NCBI GenBank assembly: GCA_023248635.1
Contig: JAHFED010000040.1
Location: forward strand, 1 to 59,234
Source: Myxococcales bacterium
Lineage (GTDB): Bacteria; Myxococcota; UBA727; VGSZ01
Direction: 5' to 3'
Length of the DNA stretch: 59,234 bases
The stretch's first letter is position 1. Each line of letters starts with the position of its first letter. The notes under the pieces were generated by a model. The model saw only the letters and a program-made list of their open reading frames with translations. It made no database searches and was not told the origin of the DNA. The position numbers and the translations under genes are program-made. Positions 41,905 to 51,461 of this stretch are shown here, in pieces.

Positions 41905-44900
41905 CTACTTCGGGGGAAGAGGGGCGCAGACCTTGGCGCCACCTCGAGAAACGCAGCTGAGCCCCAAAGAGCATTCGTCGTCGGCGACGCAGGCGCGCAA
42001 GCACACCTCGGTGGCCCAGCTGGGTTCGAGCACGCACCGCGCGTCGTCGTCGCAGGCATGGTCGGGATCGCAGGCCGACGTACACAGAGCGTTGCCCGGC
42101 GCAAAGCCCTGGCAGGTCAGCGTCGGCGCGCACTCCTCGTCGTGCACGCAACTGAGGCCGGCGCCGGTCACGTGGGGAGGTGTCGGCGTCGAACAACGGC
42201 GGTGGACATCGAGGGGCAAGGTCGGCGGGTGCAACATCGTGGCCCCAAAGCGGGATACCGACAGGTCGTAGGCGGCGGCTTCGTGGCTGGCGTCGCTCAA
42301 GACCAAGCGACGTCGGTCGCCCTGGTGCTGCAAGGCCACGGGCACATGGGCGACGTCGACGACGCGGGCTTTTTTTCCCGGCACGCGCGCGAGGCCGACG
42401 TAGGCGATGGTCGAGGCCCGCTGCTCGAGCTCGTCTTCGAAGGTGATCCAATTGCCGCGGTTCCAGATGAGCGGGACCTCGCGCTGGTCTTTGGTCGTGT
42501 ATTTCTCCCAGGTCTGCAGATGGTGCGGATGGTAGCTGGCGACGACGGTGGCGCCGGCTTCGGCCGCGTCTGTGGCCAGGCTGCGCAAGCGCTCATCGGG
42601 AAGCACGCGACGCTCGATGCCCCCCGAAGGCAGAAAGACGATGGCGTCGACGGCGGCGTCGTTGGCCAGCCTGCGCACCTCGCTGAGGACTTCGTCGCGT
42701 TGGGTCGTGCAGTTGAGCACGCCTTCTTGTTCGTCGGGCTTCTTGTTGTTGAGCCACTCGGTGCAGGCGAGCCAGGCGACGTTCAGGCCCTTCACCTGGG
42801 TCACGACCGACCAGGGGTCTTTGGGCGTGCGACGGGTGCCGGTGTGGGGCAAGCCGGCGGCCTCGAGGACGTCGAGGGTGCGGACCACGCCCCGGGGTCC
42901 GCGGTCGAGAGCGTGGTTGTTCGCGGTCCCGGTGACGTCGATGCCCAGCTTCTTGAGCTCCGTCGCCAGATCGGGGTGCATGTTGAGCCCCCCCTTCTTG
43001 CCCGAGGTGTAGACGGCGTCGTCGAAGGTGCGGCCGGGATCGGGACGGGTCTGGCCGTCGGCGTCATCGCAACAGCCGAGGGTGCCCTCGACGTTCACCC
43101 AGGTCGCATCGGCGGCGGCGAGCATCGGCTTCACTTGCCCCCACAAAGAGTCGTAGCCGTCGGCGAAGGCTTGCTCTTGCAGGGGCTGGTGCAGCGTGAC
43201 GTCGTTCATCAAGGCGATGGTGGCTGTGGGTGCTGTGGTGCAGGCGTCGGCGAAGACGAGGTCGCTGCCTCGATCACGAGCGCTGCGCGGCGCGGCACTT
43301 CTGAGCGGCTCGATCTGAAAAGCAGGGTCCTTCTTCGCCTTCGTCGCCTTCGCCGCTTTGGCGCGATCGACGGGAATCTCGCGCACGATCCTGTTGGTGA
43401 GCGTGACCATCCTTTGGCCGTCGTAGAAGACCTCGCGCAGGCGAATGCGCACGGCGGTGATGGGCTGACCGGTCCAGCGGGGCCCGACGTCGGCCTGGGC
43501 CCGCGGCTGGTGGTGCATGTGGGCGGGTGGCGAGGGGATCCACCACAGCGGCGCGCGACCGCCATACTTGTTCAACGTCGCCGCACTCGCCTGCAGCATG
43601 CGGTCGAGTCGCCGGGCCTTGGTCTCGTCGAGCCCGCTCTTGCGGCCCGCCTGCATGCGTTGCACGGCCTTGGGGTCGGCGGCCTGCAATCTTTTCCACG
43701 TCGCGTACGACGACGCCGAACCGAAGGTGCCCGTCAGCGTCGGCGCGTCGGCGGCATAAGCGATGCGCGCTTGGATGAAGGGCAGATCGAAGGGCGCGAG
43801 ATCGTGGGGCGAGAGCTGCTTCACGCTGCCGTCTTTGACGACGACTTCGAGGTCGTAGACGCGTGAGAAGCGCGTGTCCCACCAGCCCAGGGTCTGGGGC
43901 TCGAGGGTCCAATGGGACAAGGCGACAGCGACGACGCCGGCAGCCCTCAACCACCGCGGCCACTGCGCGAAGACCTCGGCTCCGTGGCGCCAGAAGAAGG
44001 CGGCGAAGGCTGTGTCTACGACCATCCATTTCCAAAAGAGGATGCCGCTCGAGAGGAAAATGCCGACGTGCATCCCCACAAAGAGCAAGAGGAGCAGCGG
44101 CGTGAGCCGACGGTGCACCACGAGCAACGCGCCGCTGAATTCGATCGCCAAGGTTGCGACCGCGAGGATGGCCGACAGCGAGCCCAGCGTCCGGGCCACC
44201 CCGACGGCGGTGGGCTCGGACATGCCGTTGTGAAAGCCCGTGGCCCAGCACGACATGAAGAGATTGCCGAGGTCGTTTTCGCGCAGCCAGCTGGTGAGCT
44301 CAGGACCTATCTGGAGCTTGTTGACGCCGGGCCAGACGTAGGCACCGCCGACGATGGCCAAGCAGAGAAAGAGCAAAGCGTGGGTCTTGGCAGCGGTCAG
44401 CCGCCGCACCAGCAGAAAGCCGGCGAACGCGATCTGCACGTCGAGGAACACACGTCGCTCGGTCCAGTTAAAACCCTCGATGGGCGTGTCTTCCTGGGCT
44501 GCGAAGAGCAAGCCCACGGCCGTGAGCAGAGGGAGAAAGGCCGGCCGCCCCAAGGCCAACGCAGCCAACACCAGCGCCAGGGTGCGGTCGGCGCCGTAGC
44601 TGTGGTCGGTCACCAGATTGTAGGGCGCACCAACCACCAGCCAGGCTTGGGCGACGACGACAGCGCCGAGGACCCAACGCAGCGGACGACCGAGCTCGAG
44701 ATCGCTCCAACGCCAGCGAAAGCATGCGATCGCCAAGGCGGCGAGGGCGGCGAAGGTAAGGACGATGTGACGCTGGTGGAGGGCTTCGAAGAGAATGAAG
44801 CTGCCGTTGAAGGTGTGCGGGGGCACGCGCGTGATGGCGCCCCAGACCTCCCGGCGCGGCAGCATGAAGGCCGCATAGACCAGCAACACCTGCAAGGCCG

Positions 44901-44940
44901 GCAACGCGAGCAGCGCCCGCACCCGCTCTTTCACGTTCAC
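41905..44940 (-). CDS. Fusion of polytopic membrane domain, CapA-family domain and Cys-rich tail
   Basis: A 1011-aa protein with a GTG start. Residues 1-330 hold about eight to ten membrane helices (LQVLLVYAAFMLPRREVWGA onward), perhaps HTTM-like. A soluble segment follows. Residues about 570-870 are a CapA/PGA_cap metallophosphoesterase-type domain: ATWVNVEGTLG, GTANNHALDRGPRGVVRTLD, VVASYHPHHLQTWEKY. The usual GD of the first motif is ND here. Residues 920-1011 contain over ten Cys (CVHDEECAPTLTCQGFAPGN onward). It overlaps the upstream GT-C-like gene by GTGA. Role in capsule or polymer assembly is inferred. Confidence 0.75.
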   Translation of the reverse strand: MNVKERVRALLALPALQVLLVYAAFMLPRREVWGAITRVPPHTFNGSFILFEALHQRHIVLTFAALAALAIACFRWRWSDLELGRPLRWVLGAVVVAQAWLVVGAPYNLVTDHSYGADRTLALVLAALALGRPAFLPLLTAVGLLFAAQEDTPIEGFNWTERRVFLDVQIAFAGFLLVRRLTAAKTHALLFLCLAIVGGAYVWPGVNKLQIGPELTSWLRENDLGNLFMSCWATGFHNGMSEPTAVGVARTLGSLSAILAVATLAIEFSGALLVVHRRLTPLLLLLFVGMHVGIFLSSGILFWKWMVVDTAFAAFFWRHGAEVFAQWPRWLRAAGVVAVALSHWTLEPQTLGWWDTRFSRVYDLEVVVKDGSVKQLSPHDLAPFDLPFIQARIAYAADAPTLTGTFGSASSYATWKRLQAADPKAVQRMQAGRKSGLDETKARRLDRMLQASAATLNKYGGRAPLWWIPSPPAHMHHQPRAQADVGPRWTGQPITAVRIRLREVFYDGQRMVTLTNRIVREIPVDRAKAAKATKAKKDPAFQIEPLRSAAPRSARDRGSDLVFADACTTAPTATIALMNDVTLHQPLQEQAFADGYDSLWGQVKPMLAAADATWVNVEGTLGCCDDADGQTRPDPGRTFDDAVYTSGKKGGLNMHPDLATELKKLGIDVTGTANNHALDRGPRGVVRTLDVLEAAGLPHTGTRRTPKDPWSVVTQVKGLNVAWLACTEWLNNKKPDEQEGVLNCTTQRDEVLSEVRRLANDAAVDAIVFLPSGGIERRVLPDERLRSLATDAAEAGATVVASYHPHHLQTWEKYTTKDQREVPLIWNRGNWITFEDELEQRASTIAYVGLARVPGKKARVVDVAHVPVALQHQGDRRRLVLSDASHEAAAYDLSVSRFGATMLHPPTLPLDVHRRCSTPTPPHVTGAGLSCVHDEECAPTLTCQGFAPGNALCTSACDPDHACDDDARCVLEPSWATEVCLRACVADDECSLGLSCVSRGGAKVCAPLPPK

Positions 44941-46919
44941 AGCTCGCTCTCGCGTTCATCACCCGCAGGCGGACCCGAAGGAGCTCCGTCGTCGTCGTCG
45001 TCGGCGGCGCCTTCTGACGGTGCAGGAGATGCGGGCAGCTGCGCGGGTGCGACAGCGGCCTCGCGCAGGGCCTCTTCGAGCTTGGCCACGCTGAGCACGC
45101 GGGTTCCGCGCGAGGTGAACACCACAGCTCGCGCTGGCGGCGATGCGAGAGCAAAGCCCTTGGCCTTGTTCTTCTTGAACAGGGGAGCGAGGTCGTTTTT
45201 CACCGGCTGAAACAAGCGGCTGTCGAGGGCGTCGAAGGTCTGCTTGCGCACGATGAAATAATCGACGTGCTCGGCGTGGGCGAAGTCGACGACGGCTTGC
45301 AGATTGTCGCTGTACAGGGCCTCGTACATGCGGCGAATGCGGCGCTCGCACTCATCATAGTAGCCGCGTCGGAAGGGGTGCGAGAGGTTCTTGGTCACGT
45401 AGGACTGGTGCCAAGCAAAGAGCGGGGTCTTGTCAGTGTAGCCAAACTCGCCGGCGAAGATCTTGTCGACCGGTTGTTTCTGCACCCAGCGGTAGAGCTT
45501 GGCGTTGGACGCATAGGGGCTGTAGTTGGCCGGTCCCGCTTCGTTGCCGTCGCCAAAAAAGAGCACAGTGGGAACGACCGCGACGACGACGGCGACCAGG
45601 GTGGCGATGGCCGTCGAGCGGATGAGGTTGCGCGCCAGGCACCAGGTCAGCAGCGGGACGCCGGCGTAGAAGCAGTAGGCCCACACGTGCTGGAGCGGCC
45701 GATAGGGCAGGTAGAGCTTGAACGCGAGCGCGCGGGCCAGAAAGTAGGCCGCCAGCGCGCCGACAAAGAGAGCGGGGATCTGCCAGGGGAAGGCGTCGAC
45801 GAAGCTCTGTCCGCGTCGTCGGGCCCGCCACGACAACACCGGCACGGCTGCGGTGCCGAGCAAGATGCCACCGAAGACGAGGGCGTAGTTCTGCTTCTCG
45901 AGGGCTTGTCCCGCGCTGGGCAGGGGTACCTTGCCGACCCGGCGGAAGGCGCGTTCGACGTTGCGTTCGATCTCGAGGGCGGCGGGCTTCAGCGGGGCTT
46001 CGGAGACGCGTCCACCGGCCTGCCACGCCGGCATCTGCATCGCTTCTTCCAGGGTCACGATGTCGCCCCACCAGGCGGGAGCGCGGATCTCCTGGAACTT
46101 GCCGAAAGCGATGATGAGCAGTCCGGCGGCGAACATGCCGGCCATGCGGCGCAGGCGCGGTGTCATGGGTCCAGCGACGACGGTGTAGACGCCGTAGGCG
46201 AAGCCGCAGGGGATGACCACCGAGGGGTAGAGGGCCGACTGGACGACGAGAATCACCAGTACGAGGCGGTGGGCGCCGGCCATGAACGCCCCCAGAAAGG
46301 CGAGGGTCAAGATGGGCCCGAAGGAGCGCGCGTACCCCCCAGCGATGATGGCCGAGAAGTCGACGTTGCGCAGCAGCAGGAAGGCCGCCGCGAGCCCGAT
46401 GAAGGCGTTGGATCGACGGGCCACTGCAGCCCAGATCACGATGTGGGTGCCGACGTAGGCGACGAGGTTGAGGAATTTTGCGGCGATCAGCGGCGACATC
46501 AACGTCGACAGCGAGGCCATCATCACCCACCAACCGGGGGGCGCGTGCATGACGAAGGCGTAGTCGGTGTGCAGCTGGCCCGGCGGAAAGGCGCCGGTCT
46601 TGTTGTAGCGCCAGTAGTGCCACACGGCTTGGGGCTGGTCGCCGTCGGCGGAGAATTCCGAGAACATCCCGCCGTAGCGCAGGGAGATGAGGTGGACGAG
46701 ATAGGCCACGAAGGCGAGGACGCCGACGACGAAAAGCACGCGCGCGAGCCGGCCGTCGGGCCAGAAACGAGAGCGCAGCGAGGGCTCGGGTTGGGCGGCC
46801 AGCATCGACGGCATGTGCTGCACCGGCGGCGCTGTGGGTTCCGGGGGGACTGCGCTCGGCGCCAGCTCCGACGAGGGCCCGGTCTCGTCGGGAAGGGGGG
46901 CGCTCGTCGACGACGACAT
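44937..46919 (-). CDS. GT-C-like polytopic membrane protein, paralogue A
   Basis: A 660-aa protein. A 45-residue Pro-rich N-terminus is followed by about ten helices, then a soluble C-terminal domain and an acidic tail. Shared with the gene at 57202: WRYNKTGAFPPGQLHTDY, GGYARSFGPILTLAFLGAF, FLARALAFKLYLPYRPLQHV and HPFRRGYYDECE. The architecture suits lipid-linked sugar transferases (GT-C fold) or polymer ligases. Catalytic residues were not assigned. It is coupled to the CapA fusion gene by GTGA. Divergent from the GT-C-like gene at 47028. Confidence 0.75.
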   Translation of the reverse strand: MSSSTSAPLPDETGPSSELAPSAVPPEPTAPPVQHMPSMLAAQPEPSLRSRFWPDGRLARVLFVVGVLAFVAYLVHLISLRYGGMFSEFSADGDQPQAVWHYWRYNKTGAFPPGQLHTDYAFVMHAPPGWWVMMASLSTLMSPLIAAKFLNLVAYVGTHIVIWAAVARRSNAFIGLAAAFLLLRNVDFSAIIAGGYARSFGPILTLAFLGAFMAGAHRLVLVILVVQSALYPSVVIPCGFAYGVYTVVAGPMTPRLRRMAGMFAAGLLIIAFGKFQEIRAPAWWGDIVTLEEAMQMPAWQAGGRVSEAPLKPAALEIERNVERAFRRVGKVPLPSAGQALEKQNYALVFGGILLGTAAVPVLSWRARRRGQSFVDAFPWQIPALFVGALAAYFLARALAFKLYLPYRPLQHVWAYCFYAGVPLLTWCLARNLIRSTAIATLVAVVVAVVPTVLFFGDGNEAGPANYSPYASNAKLYRWVQKQPVDKIFAGEFGYTDKTPLFAWHQSYVTKNLSHPFRRGYYDECERRIRRMYEALYSDNLQAVVDFAHAEHVDYFIVRKQTFDALDSRLFQPVKNDLAPLFKKNKAKGFALASPPARAVVFTSRGTRVLSVAKLEEALREAAVAPAQLPASPAPSEGAADDDDDGAPSGPPAGDERESEL

Positions 46920-47027
46920 GGGGCCGGGTAACAGCCGTCCAATCCAGCGTCAACGTGGCGGTGCCGACTCTGAGATCAGGCTGCAAGGCACCTGACCGGC
47001 GCACCAACATCGGCTAGACGTCGCCGG

Positions 47028-48743
47028 GTGAGCAACGAGGACCCAGGCGCTGCTGACCCTGCCGGGCCGCCGGAGCCCACCGCGTCGACGTCGTGGGTGT
47101 TGGTCGGCGCGGCTGCCGTCGCCATCGCTGCCTTCGTTGCCTATTTCGCCCTGTGCATCTGCAAGTTGGGTTGGACGGGCGACTTCCGCGTCTATGTCGC
47201 CGGCGTGCGGGAGCTCTACGAACATCCCTTTGCCCCCCGGCACGAGACCCTCGCGCTGCCGGCGTCGACGTCCTTCGCTTACACGCCCTACCTCTATCTG
47301 GCCGCGGGGCTCGGGGCGCTGCTGAGGCTGGGTCCCTATGGCGCGATGCAGGCCGCAGCCCTGGTGAACCTCGGCCTGTACACCAGCGGTTTGTTGGCGC
47401 TCTTTTCCAGGCGGTGGTGGGGCGGCGGACGCAACTTCGTCGTCGTCACCGCCGCCTTTCTGCTGGCCACGCTCTTTGTGCGCAACATCACCTACTTCCT
47501 CTCGTCCGAGGTCAGCGCCGACAGCTGGGGCTATGTCGTCGCCTATCCCTCGGCCTTTGCCTGGGGACTTTTCCTGTGGACGCTGGTGGCCCTCGAACGC
47601 GTGCTCGAACTGTCTGAGCGGGGCACGTCGGCCAGGTTGCGCTGGCTGCTCTTGGTGGCCTTGGGCGTGTGGACGACGCTCGTCGTTCACCCACTGACGG
47701 GGTCTTGGCTCTTTGGCATCGCCGGCCTGCGGGCGCTCTTGGTCATCGCCGCCCCCGCGTTCGTGCGGACGCCAGCCACGAGGGCCCAACGCCGCAGCGC
47801 CGTCGTCGTCGTCGTCGTCGTCGTCATGGCAGCGGCCCTCACGCCTCTGTGGCCCTGGCTGTCCTTCTTGCAGAAGGGCATCGTGACCGCGCGCGAGGGG
47901 ACGGCGCTGACCGAGGCCCCCTTTGCGACCTTCGCGGCTCTCTATGTGCTCGCGGGTCTGGCCTTGGTGCGCCGCACCGTCGCCGGCGATGGGCGTGTTG
48001 CTTGGCTGCTGTTGGGATGGGGAGCCAGCGGCGTCGTCTACGTCGTGCTGGGCTTCGCCGACATCGACTACCGCGCGCGCTACATTTTTTTCATGGGCTT
48101 CTTCGCCCAGGTGCTGGTGGCGTGGCAGCTCAGCACCGACCTCGGTGTGCTCGCCGCCTTGGGCCGCCGAGAGGGTCGCAGGCTGGCCGGGGCCGGGGCC
48201 CTCGTCGGGGTCGTCGCCGTCGCTGTCGCTGTCGGCCTGCAACTCCCCGTCGTCGAAGGACGGCTGGCCTCGCCGCAGCTCCTGTGGTCCAAAAGCGACG
48301 CCGCCGCCGCCTACGCCGCCGACCTCGAGCCGCTGCAGCCCTATCTCGACTCCAAGAGCATCGTGCTCTTTGCCGACCCCCGCTCAGCGATGCGCCTCAC
48401 GGCAGCAACGGGGGCGCGATCGGTGTTCGTCACTTTTGCGGCTCACCTCGAGGACAACGCCCAACGGCGCGCGGATGTGCCCCGCTTCTTTGGCCGCTCG
48501 ACGTCGAAGGCGAGTCGGGCCCAGATCATCGACCGCTGGCAAGCGACGCACGCGTTGATCGCGCGGCCCACCGACGAGAAAGTCCAAGACCTCGCCGCGG
48601 TGCTGGGGCCGCCCCTCTTTCGCAACCGCAACCTCGCCCTCTTCTCGACGGAGCGGCTGGCCAAGAAGAAGCCCGAGCAAGCCAAAGGCAAAAAGAAGCG
48701 CAGCAACCCCATCGAGGTGCAGCTGCGCTCAGGCTCGAAGTAG
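47028..48743 (+). CDS. GT-C-like polytopic membrane protein, divergent member
   Basis: A 571-aa protein with a GTG start. About ten helices begin with WVLVGAAAVAIAAFVAYFAL. DFRVYVAGVRELYEHP after helix 1 is an acidic loop common in GT-C enzymes. A soluble C-terminal domain (SIVLFADPRSAMRLTAATGA, then FFGRSTSKASRAQIIDRWQA) ends in a basic tail. It has the same general plan as the two paralogues at 44937 and 57202 but much weaker similarity. The start is 108 bases from the divergent paralogue. Its 3' end overlaps the acetyltransferase gene by 15 bases. Confidence 0.65.
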   Translation: MSNEDPGAADPAGPPEPTASTSWVLVGAAAVAIAAFVAYFALCICKLGWTGDFRVYVAGVRELYEHPFAPRHETLALPASTSFAYTPYLYLAAGLGALLRLGPYGAMQAAALVNLGLYTSGLLALFSRRWWGGGRNFVVVTAAFLLATLFVRNITYFLSSEVSADSWGYVVAYPSAFAWGLFLWTLVALERVLELSERGTSARLRWLLLVALGVWTTLVVHPLTGSWLFGIAGLRALLVIAAPAFVRTPATRAQRRSAVVVVVVVVMAAALTPLWPWLSFLQKGIVTAREGTALTEAPFATFAALYVLAGLALVRRTVAGDGRVAWLLLGWGASGVVYVVLGFADIDYRARYIFFMGFFAQVLVAWQLSTDLGVLAALGRREGRRLAGAGALVGVVAVAVAVGLQLPVVEGRLASPQLLWSKSDAAAAYAADLEPLQPYLDSKSIVLFADPRSAMRLTAATGARSVFVTFAAHLEDNAQRRADVPRFFGRSTSKASRAQIIDRWQATHALIARPTDEKVQDLAAVLGPPLFRNRNLALFSTERLAKKKPEQAKGKKKRSNPIEVQLRSGSK

Positions 48744-49235
48744 CAAGCGCGCGGGGACGCCAGCGACGACGGCGCCGGCTTCGACGTCTTTGGTGACCAC
48801 AGCTCCCGCGCCGATGAGCGCGCCGGCACCGATGCTGAGTCCGCACAAGATCACCGCTCCCGAGCCGATGCTGGCCCCTCGGCCCACGCGGGTGGGCTCG
48901 CAGCTCCAATCGCTCTTGCCCTGCAGGGATCCGTCTACGTTGGTCGCCCGCGGTCTCTTGTCGTTGGTGAACATCACGCCGTGGCCGACGAAGACCTCGT
49001 CGTCGATGTCGACCCCCTCACAAATGAAGGTATGGCTCGAGACCTTGCAGCGCCGCCCGATGCGCGCGCCCCGTTGGATCTCGACGAAGGCGCCGATCGT
49101 GCTCTCGTCGCCGATCTCGCAGCCGTAGAGGTTCACGAAGGAGAAAATGCGCACGCCCTGGCCCAGCTTCACGTCGTCGGCGATGCGACAGAAGTTCTCG
49201 CGGTCGACGGCGGCATCGCGCAGGACATGGCTCAT
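48729..49235 (-). CDS. WbpD/WlbB-like UDP-amino-sugar N-acetyltransferase
   Basis: A 168-aa left-handed beta-helix protein with hexapeptide repeats (IGRRCKVSSHTFICEGVDID, IGSGAVILCGLSIGAGALIG). The loop GHGVMFTNDKRPRATN is characteristic of WbpD/WlbB, which acetylate the 3-amino group of UDP-2-acetamido-3-amino-glucuronic acid. The ATG overlaps the DegT stop (ATGA). With the Gfo/Idh and DegT genes in the same operon it completes the WbpB/E/D set. Substrate assignment is an inference from family and context. Confidence 0.8.
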   Translation of the reverse strand: MSHVLRDAAVDRENFCRIADDVKLGQGVRIFSFVNLYGCEIGDESTIGAFVEIQRGARIGRRCKVSSHTFICEGVDIDDEVFVGHGVMFTNDKRPRATNVDGSLQGKSDWSCEPTRVGRGASIGSGAVILCGLSIGAGALIGAGAVVTKDVEAGAVVAGVPARLLLRA

Positions 49236-50416
49236 CGGCTGCTCTTTTCTTCTTCATGCAGAGCCGCGCAGACGGCTGTGACGCGGGACTGCTCGCTGCC
49301 GGACATGCCGTGAAAGAGGGGCAGCAAAACGACGTCGTCGCGCAGGTGCTCGCTCACCGGCAAGGCACCAAAGCGCGCGCGTTGGCCATCGCGGTAGGCG
49401 GGCTCTTGGTGCGAGTTCGAGACTCCGCGTTTGGTCGCGATGCCCGCCGCCAAGAAGAGCTGCATGATCTCGCGCTGACTCAGCTTGACGCCGGGACGAA
49501 TCTTCACCGGATAGGACTGCCAATTCGAGCGCGCACTTGGGGGATCGGCAGGCGCCACGAAGACGGCGTTGTCGACGAGGGCGTCGGCGTAGATCTGAGC
49601 GAGCCGTCGCCGTTCGCTGATGGTGGCATCGAGTCTGGCGAGCTGGCTGCGACCGATGGCGGCCTGCAAATCGGTCATGCGGTGGTTGAAGGCCGGCTCG
49701 AGATATTCCTCGAACACGATCTCGTCGGAGCTGTGGCGTTTGACATCAGAGATCGACATCGCGTGTTGGCGCAGCAGGCGAAAGCGCGCGTCGAGAACCG
49801 GGTCTCTCGTCGTCAACAGCCCGCCGTCGCCGGTGGTGAGCACCTTGCGCGGGTGAAAAGAGAAGCAGGCGATGTGGCCCCGCGGGCGTCCGATTTTTTC
49901 CCAGCGGCCTTCGACACAGATCTCGCTGCCGATGGCACAGGCTGCATCTTCGACGACGGCGAGGCCGAAGCGATTGGCGACGTCGACGATGGCGAGGATG
50001 TCGCAAGGCAGCCCGAGCTGGTGCACGACCAAGATGGCCTTGGTGCGGCTGGTGATCGCCGGCTCGATGAGCAGGGGATCGAGGCCCCAGGTGGCAGCGA
50101 CGACGTCGACGAAGACCGGTTTGGCAGAGACGGCGACGATGGCGTTGGCCGTGGCCACGAAGCTGTGGCTGGCGGTGATGACCTCGTCACCCGGTCCGAC
50201 GCCCAGGGTGCGCAGCGCGAGCTCGAGGGCGACGGTGCAGTTGGCGACGGCGGCGGCGTGGGGGGTGTCGAGCCAGGTGGCCAGCTCGCGCTCGAAGGCC
50301 AAGACCTCGGGACCCTGGGTGACCCAGCCCGATCGAATCACGCGGGCGGCGTTGTCGACTTCGGCCTCACCGAGGGCGGGACGAACGAGGGGCACGAGAG
50401 GGGGTTTGCTGTTCAT
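49232..50416 (-). CDS. DegT/DnrJ/EryC1-family sugar aminotransferase (1)
   Basis: A 394-aa PLP enzyme. IRSGWVTQGPEVLAFERELA opens the fold. VITASHSFVATANAIV, VVEDAACAIGSEI (Asp for the PLP pyridine) and CFSFHPRKVLTTGDGG (Lys forming the Schiff base) are the active site. It transfers an amino group to a keto-sugar nucleotide; in this operon a WbpE-like role on a 3-keto sugar is plausible. The ATG at 50416 is family-like and the frame extends upstream only in the neighbouring gene. Two bases separate it from the epimerase stop. Confidence 0.9.
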   Translation of the reverse strand: MNSKPPLVPLVRPALGEAEVDNAARVIRSGWVTQGPEVLAFERELATWLDTPHAAAVANCTVALELALRTLGVGPGDEVITASHSFVATANAIVAVSAKPVFVDVVAATWGLDPLLIEPAITSRTKAILVVHQLGLPCDILAIVDVANRFGLAVVEDAACAIGSEICVEGRWEKIGRPRGHIACFSFHPRKVLTTGDGGLLTTRDPVLDARFRLLRQHAMSISDVKRHSSDEIVFEEYLEPAFNHRMTDLQAAIGRSQLARLDATISERRRLAQIYADALVDNAVFVAPADPPSARSNWQSYPVKIRPGVKLSQREIMQLFLAAGIATKRGVSNSHQEPAYRDGQRARFGALPVSEHLRDDVVLLPLFHGMSGSEQSRVTAVCAALHEEEKSSR

Positions 50417-50418
50417 GC

Positions 50419-51459
50419 TCAGGCCCAATTGCGGATGACGATGCCGGCGTCGAGCGCGCGCAGGCGATCGGCACCCAGGCTGCGCAAGCGCTGGGCGAGA
50501 TCGGCGAGTCCGGCGGACAAGGAGACCACCGGATGGTGATCGAGCAGGCGCTGGGCTTTGCCGCTGTCGGCGAACAAGCGCAGCACGTCGCCGGGCCGGG
50601 CCTCGATGTGCTCGGGGACCAAGGCGCTCTGGCCGGTGACGTCGAGGACGGTGCGTGCGAGATCGCGCACCAGCACTTCGGCGCCGTAGCCGACGTTGAG
50701 AGTTTCGCCTGTGACGCCGTCTTTGACTGCGGCTTTGGCGAGGGCCGCGGCGGTGTCGTAGACGTGGGTGAAATCGCGGGTCTGGTTGCCGTCGCCAAAG
50801 ACGATGGGGCTCTTGCCGCACAGGGCGCGCACCAAGAAGCGGGGGATGACTTCGCCGGAGTCGCCTTCGCTGTGGCTGCGGGGTCCGTAAGCGTTGAAGG
50901 GCCGCACGACGACGACGGGGAAGCCGTAACAGCGAAAAAACGCGCGGGCGCTGCATTCGCCGTCGAGCTTGGAGGCGCCGTAGACGGTGTGGGGATCGGT
51001 GAGGTGCTCTTCGCTCATCGGCACGACTTTGGCGGTGCCATAGACCTCCGAAGTCGACGTGTGCACGAAGCGCTTGACGCCGGCGGCCTGGGCTTCGACC
51101 AGCAGGTGCACAGTCCCGCGGGCGTTGACGTCGAGGTTTTCGATGGGCGAGTGGATCGAGTGGCGCACGCCGAGGCAGGCGAGGTGAAAGACGAAGTCGA
51201 CGCCGGGTAAGACCCGGGCGAGCTTTTCGCGATCGCGAATGTCGCCGTGCACGAAGCGGGGAGCGCGCCCCACCTCGGCAGCGCAGCTCTCGAGGTTGTC
51301 GGCGTGGCCGGTGGCGAGGTTGTCGAAGGCGATGACCTCTTTCACCCCGCTCTTGAGCAACACGCGGGTGAGGGTGCTGCCGATGAAGCCCGCGGCTCCG
51401 GTGACCAAGCAGCGCGCGCCGTCGACGCCGTCGATGCGGGGGATGTGCAGTTCGCTCAT
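50419..51459 (-). CDS. NAD-dependent sugar nucleotide epimerase/dehydratase
   Basis: A 346-aa short-chain dehydrogenase-type protein. CLVTGAAGFIGSTLTRVLLK is the NAD site, STSEVYGTAK holds the Ser/Thr position and HTVYGASKLDGE the YxxxK catalytic pair. RPFNAYGPRSHSEGDSGEVI and NQTRDFTHVYDTA are typical of UDP-sugar 4-epimerases and 4,6-dehydratases. The exact reaction is open. It lies between two DegT aminotransferases with gaps of 2 bases, so one transcript is certain enough. Confidence 0.9.
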   Translation of the reverse strand: MSELHIPRIDGVDGARCLVTGAAGFIGSTLTRVLLKSGVKEVIAFDNLATGHADNLESCAAEVGRAPRFVHGDIRDREKLARVLPGVDFVFHLACLGVRHSIHSPIENLDVNARGTVHLLVEAQAAGVKRFVHTSTSEVYGTAKVVPMSEEHLTDPHTVYGASKLDGECSARAFFRCYGFPVVVVRPFNAYGPRSHSEGDSGEVIPRFLVRALCGKSPIVFGDGNQTRDFTHVYDTAAALAKAAVKDGVTGETLNVGYGAEVLVRDLARTVLDVTGQSALVPEHIEARPGDVLRLFADSGKAQRLLDHHPVVSLSAGLADLAQRLRSLGADRLRALDAGIVIRNWA

Positions 51460-51461
51460 GG

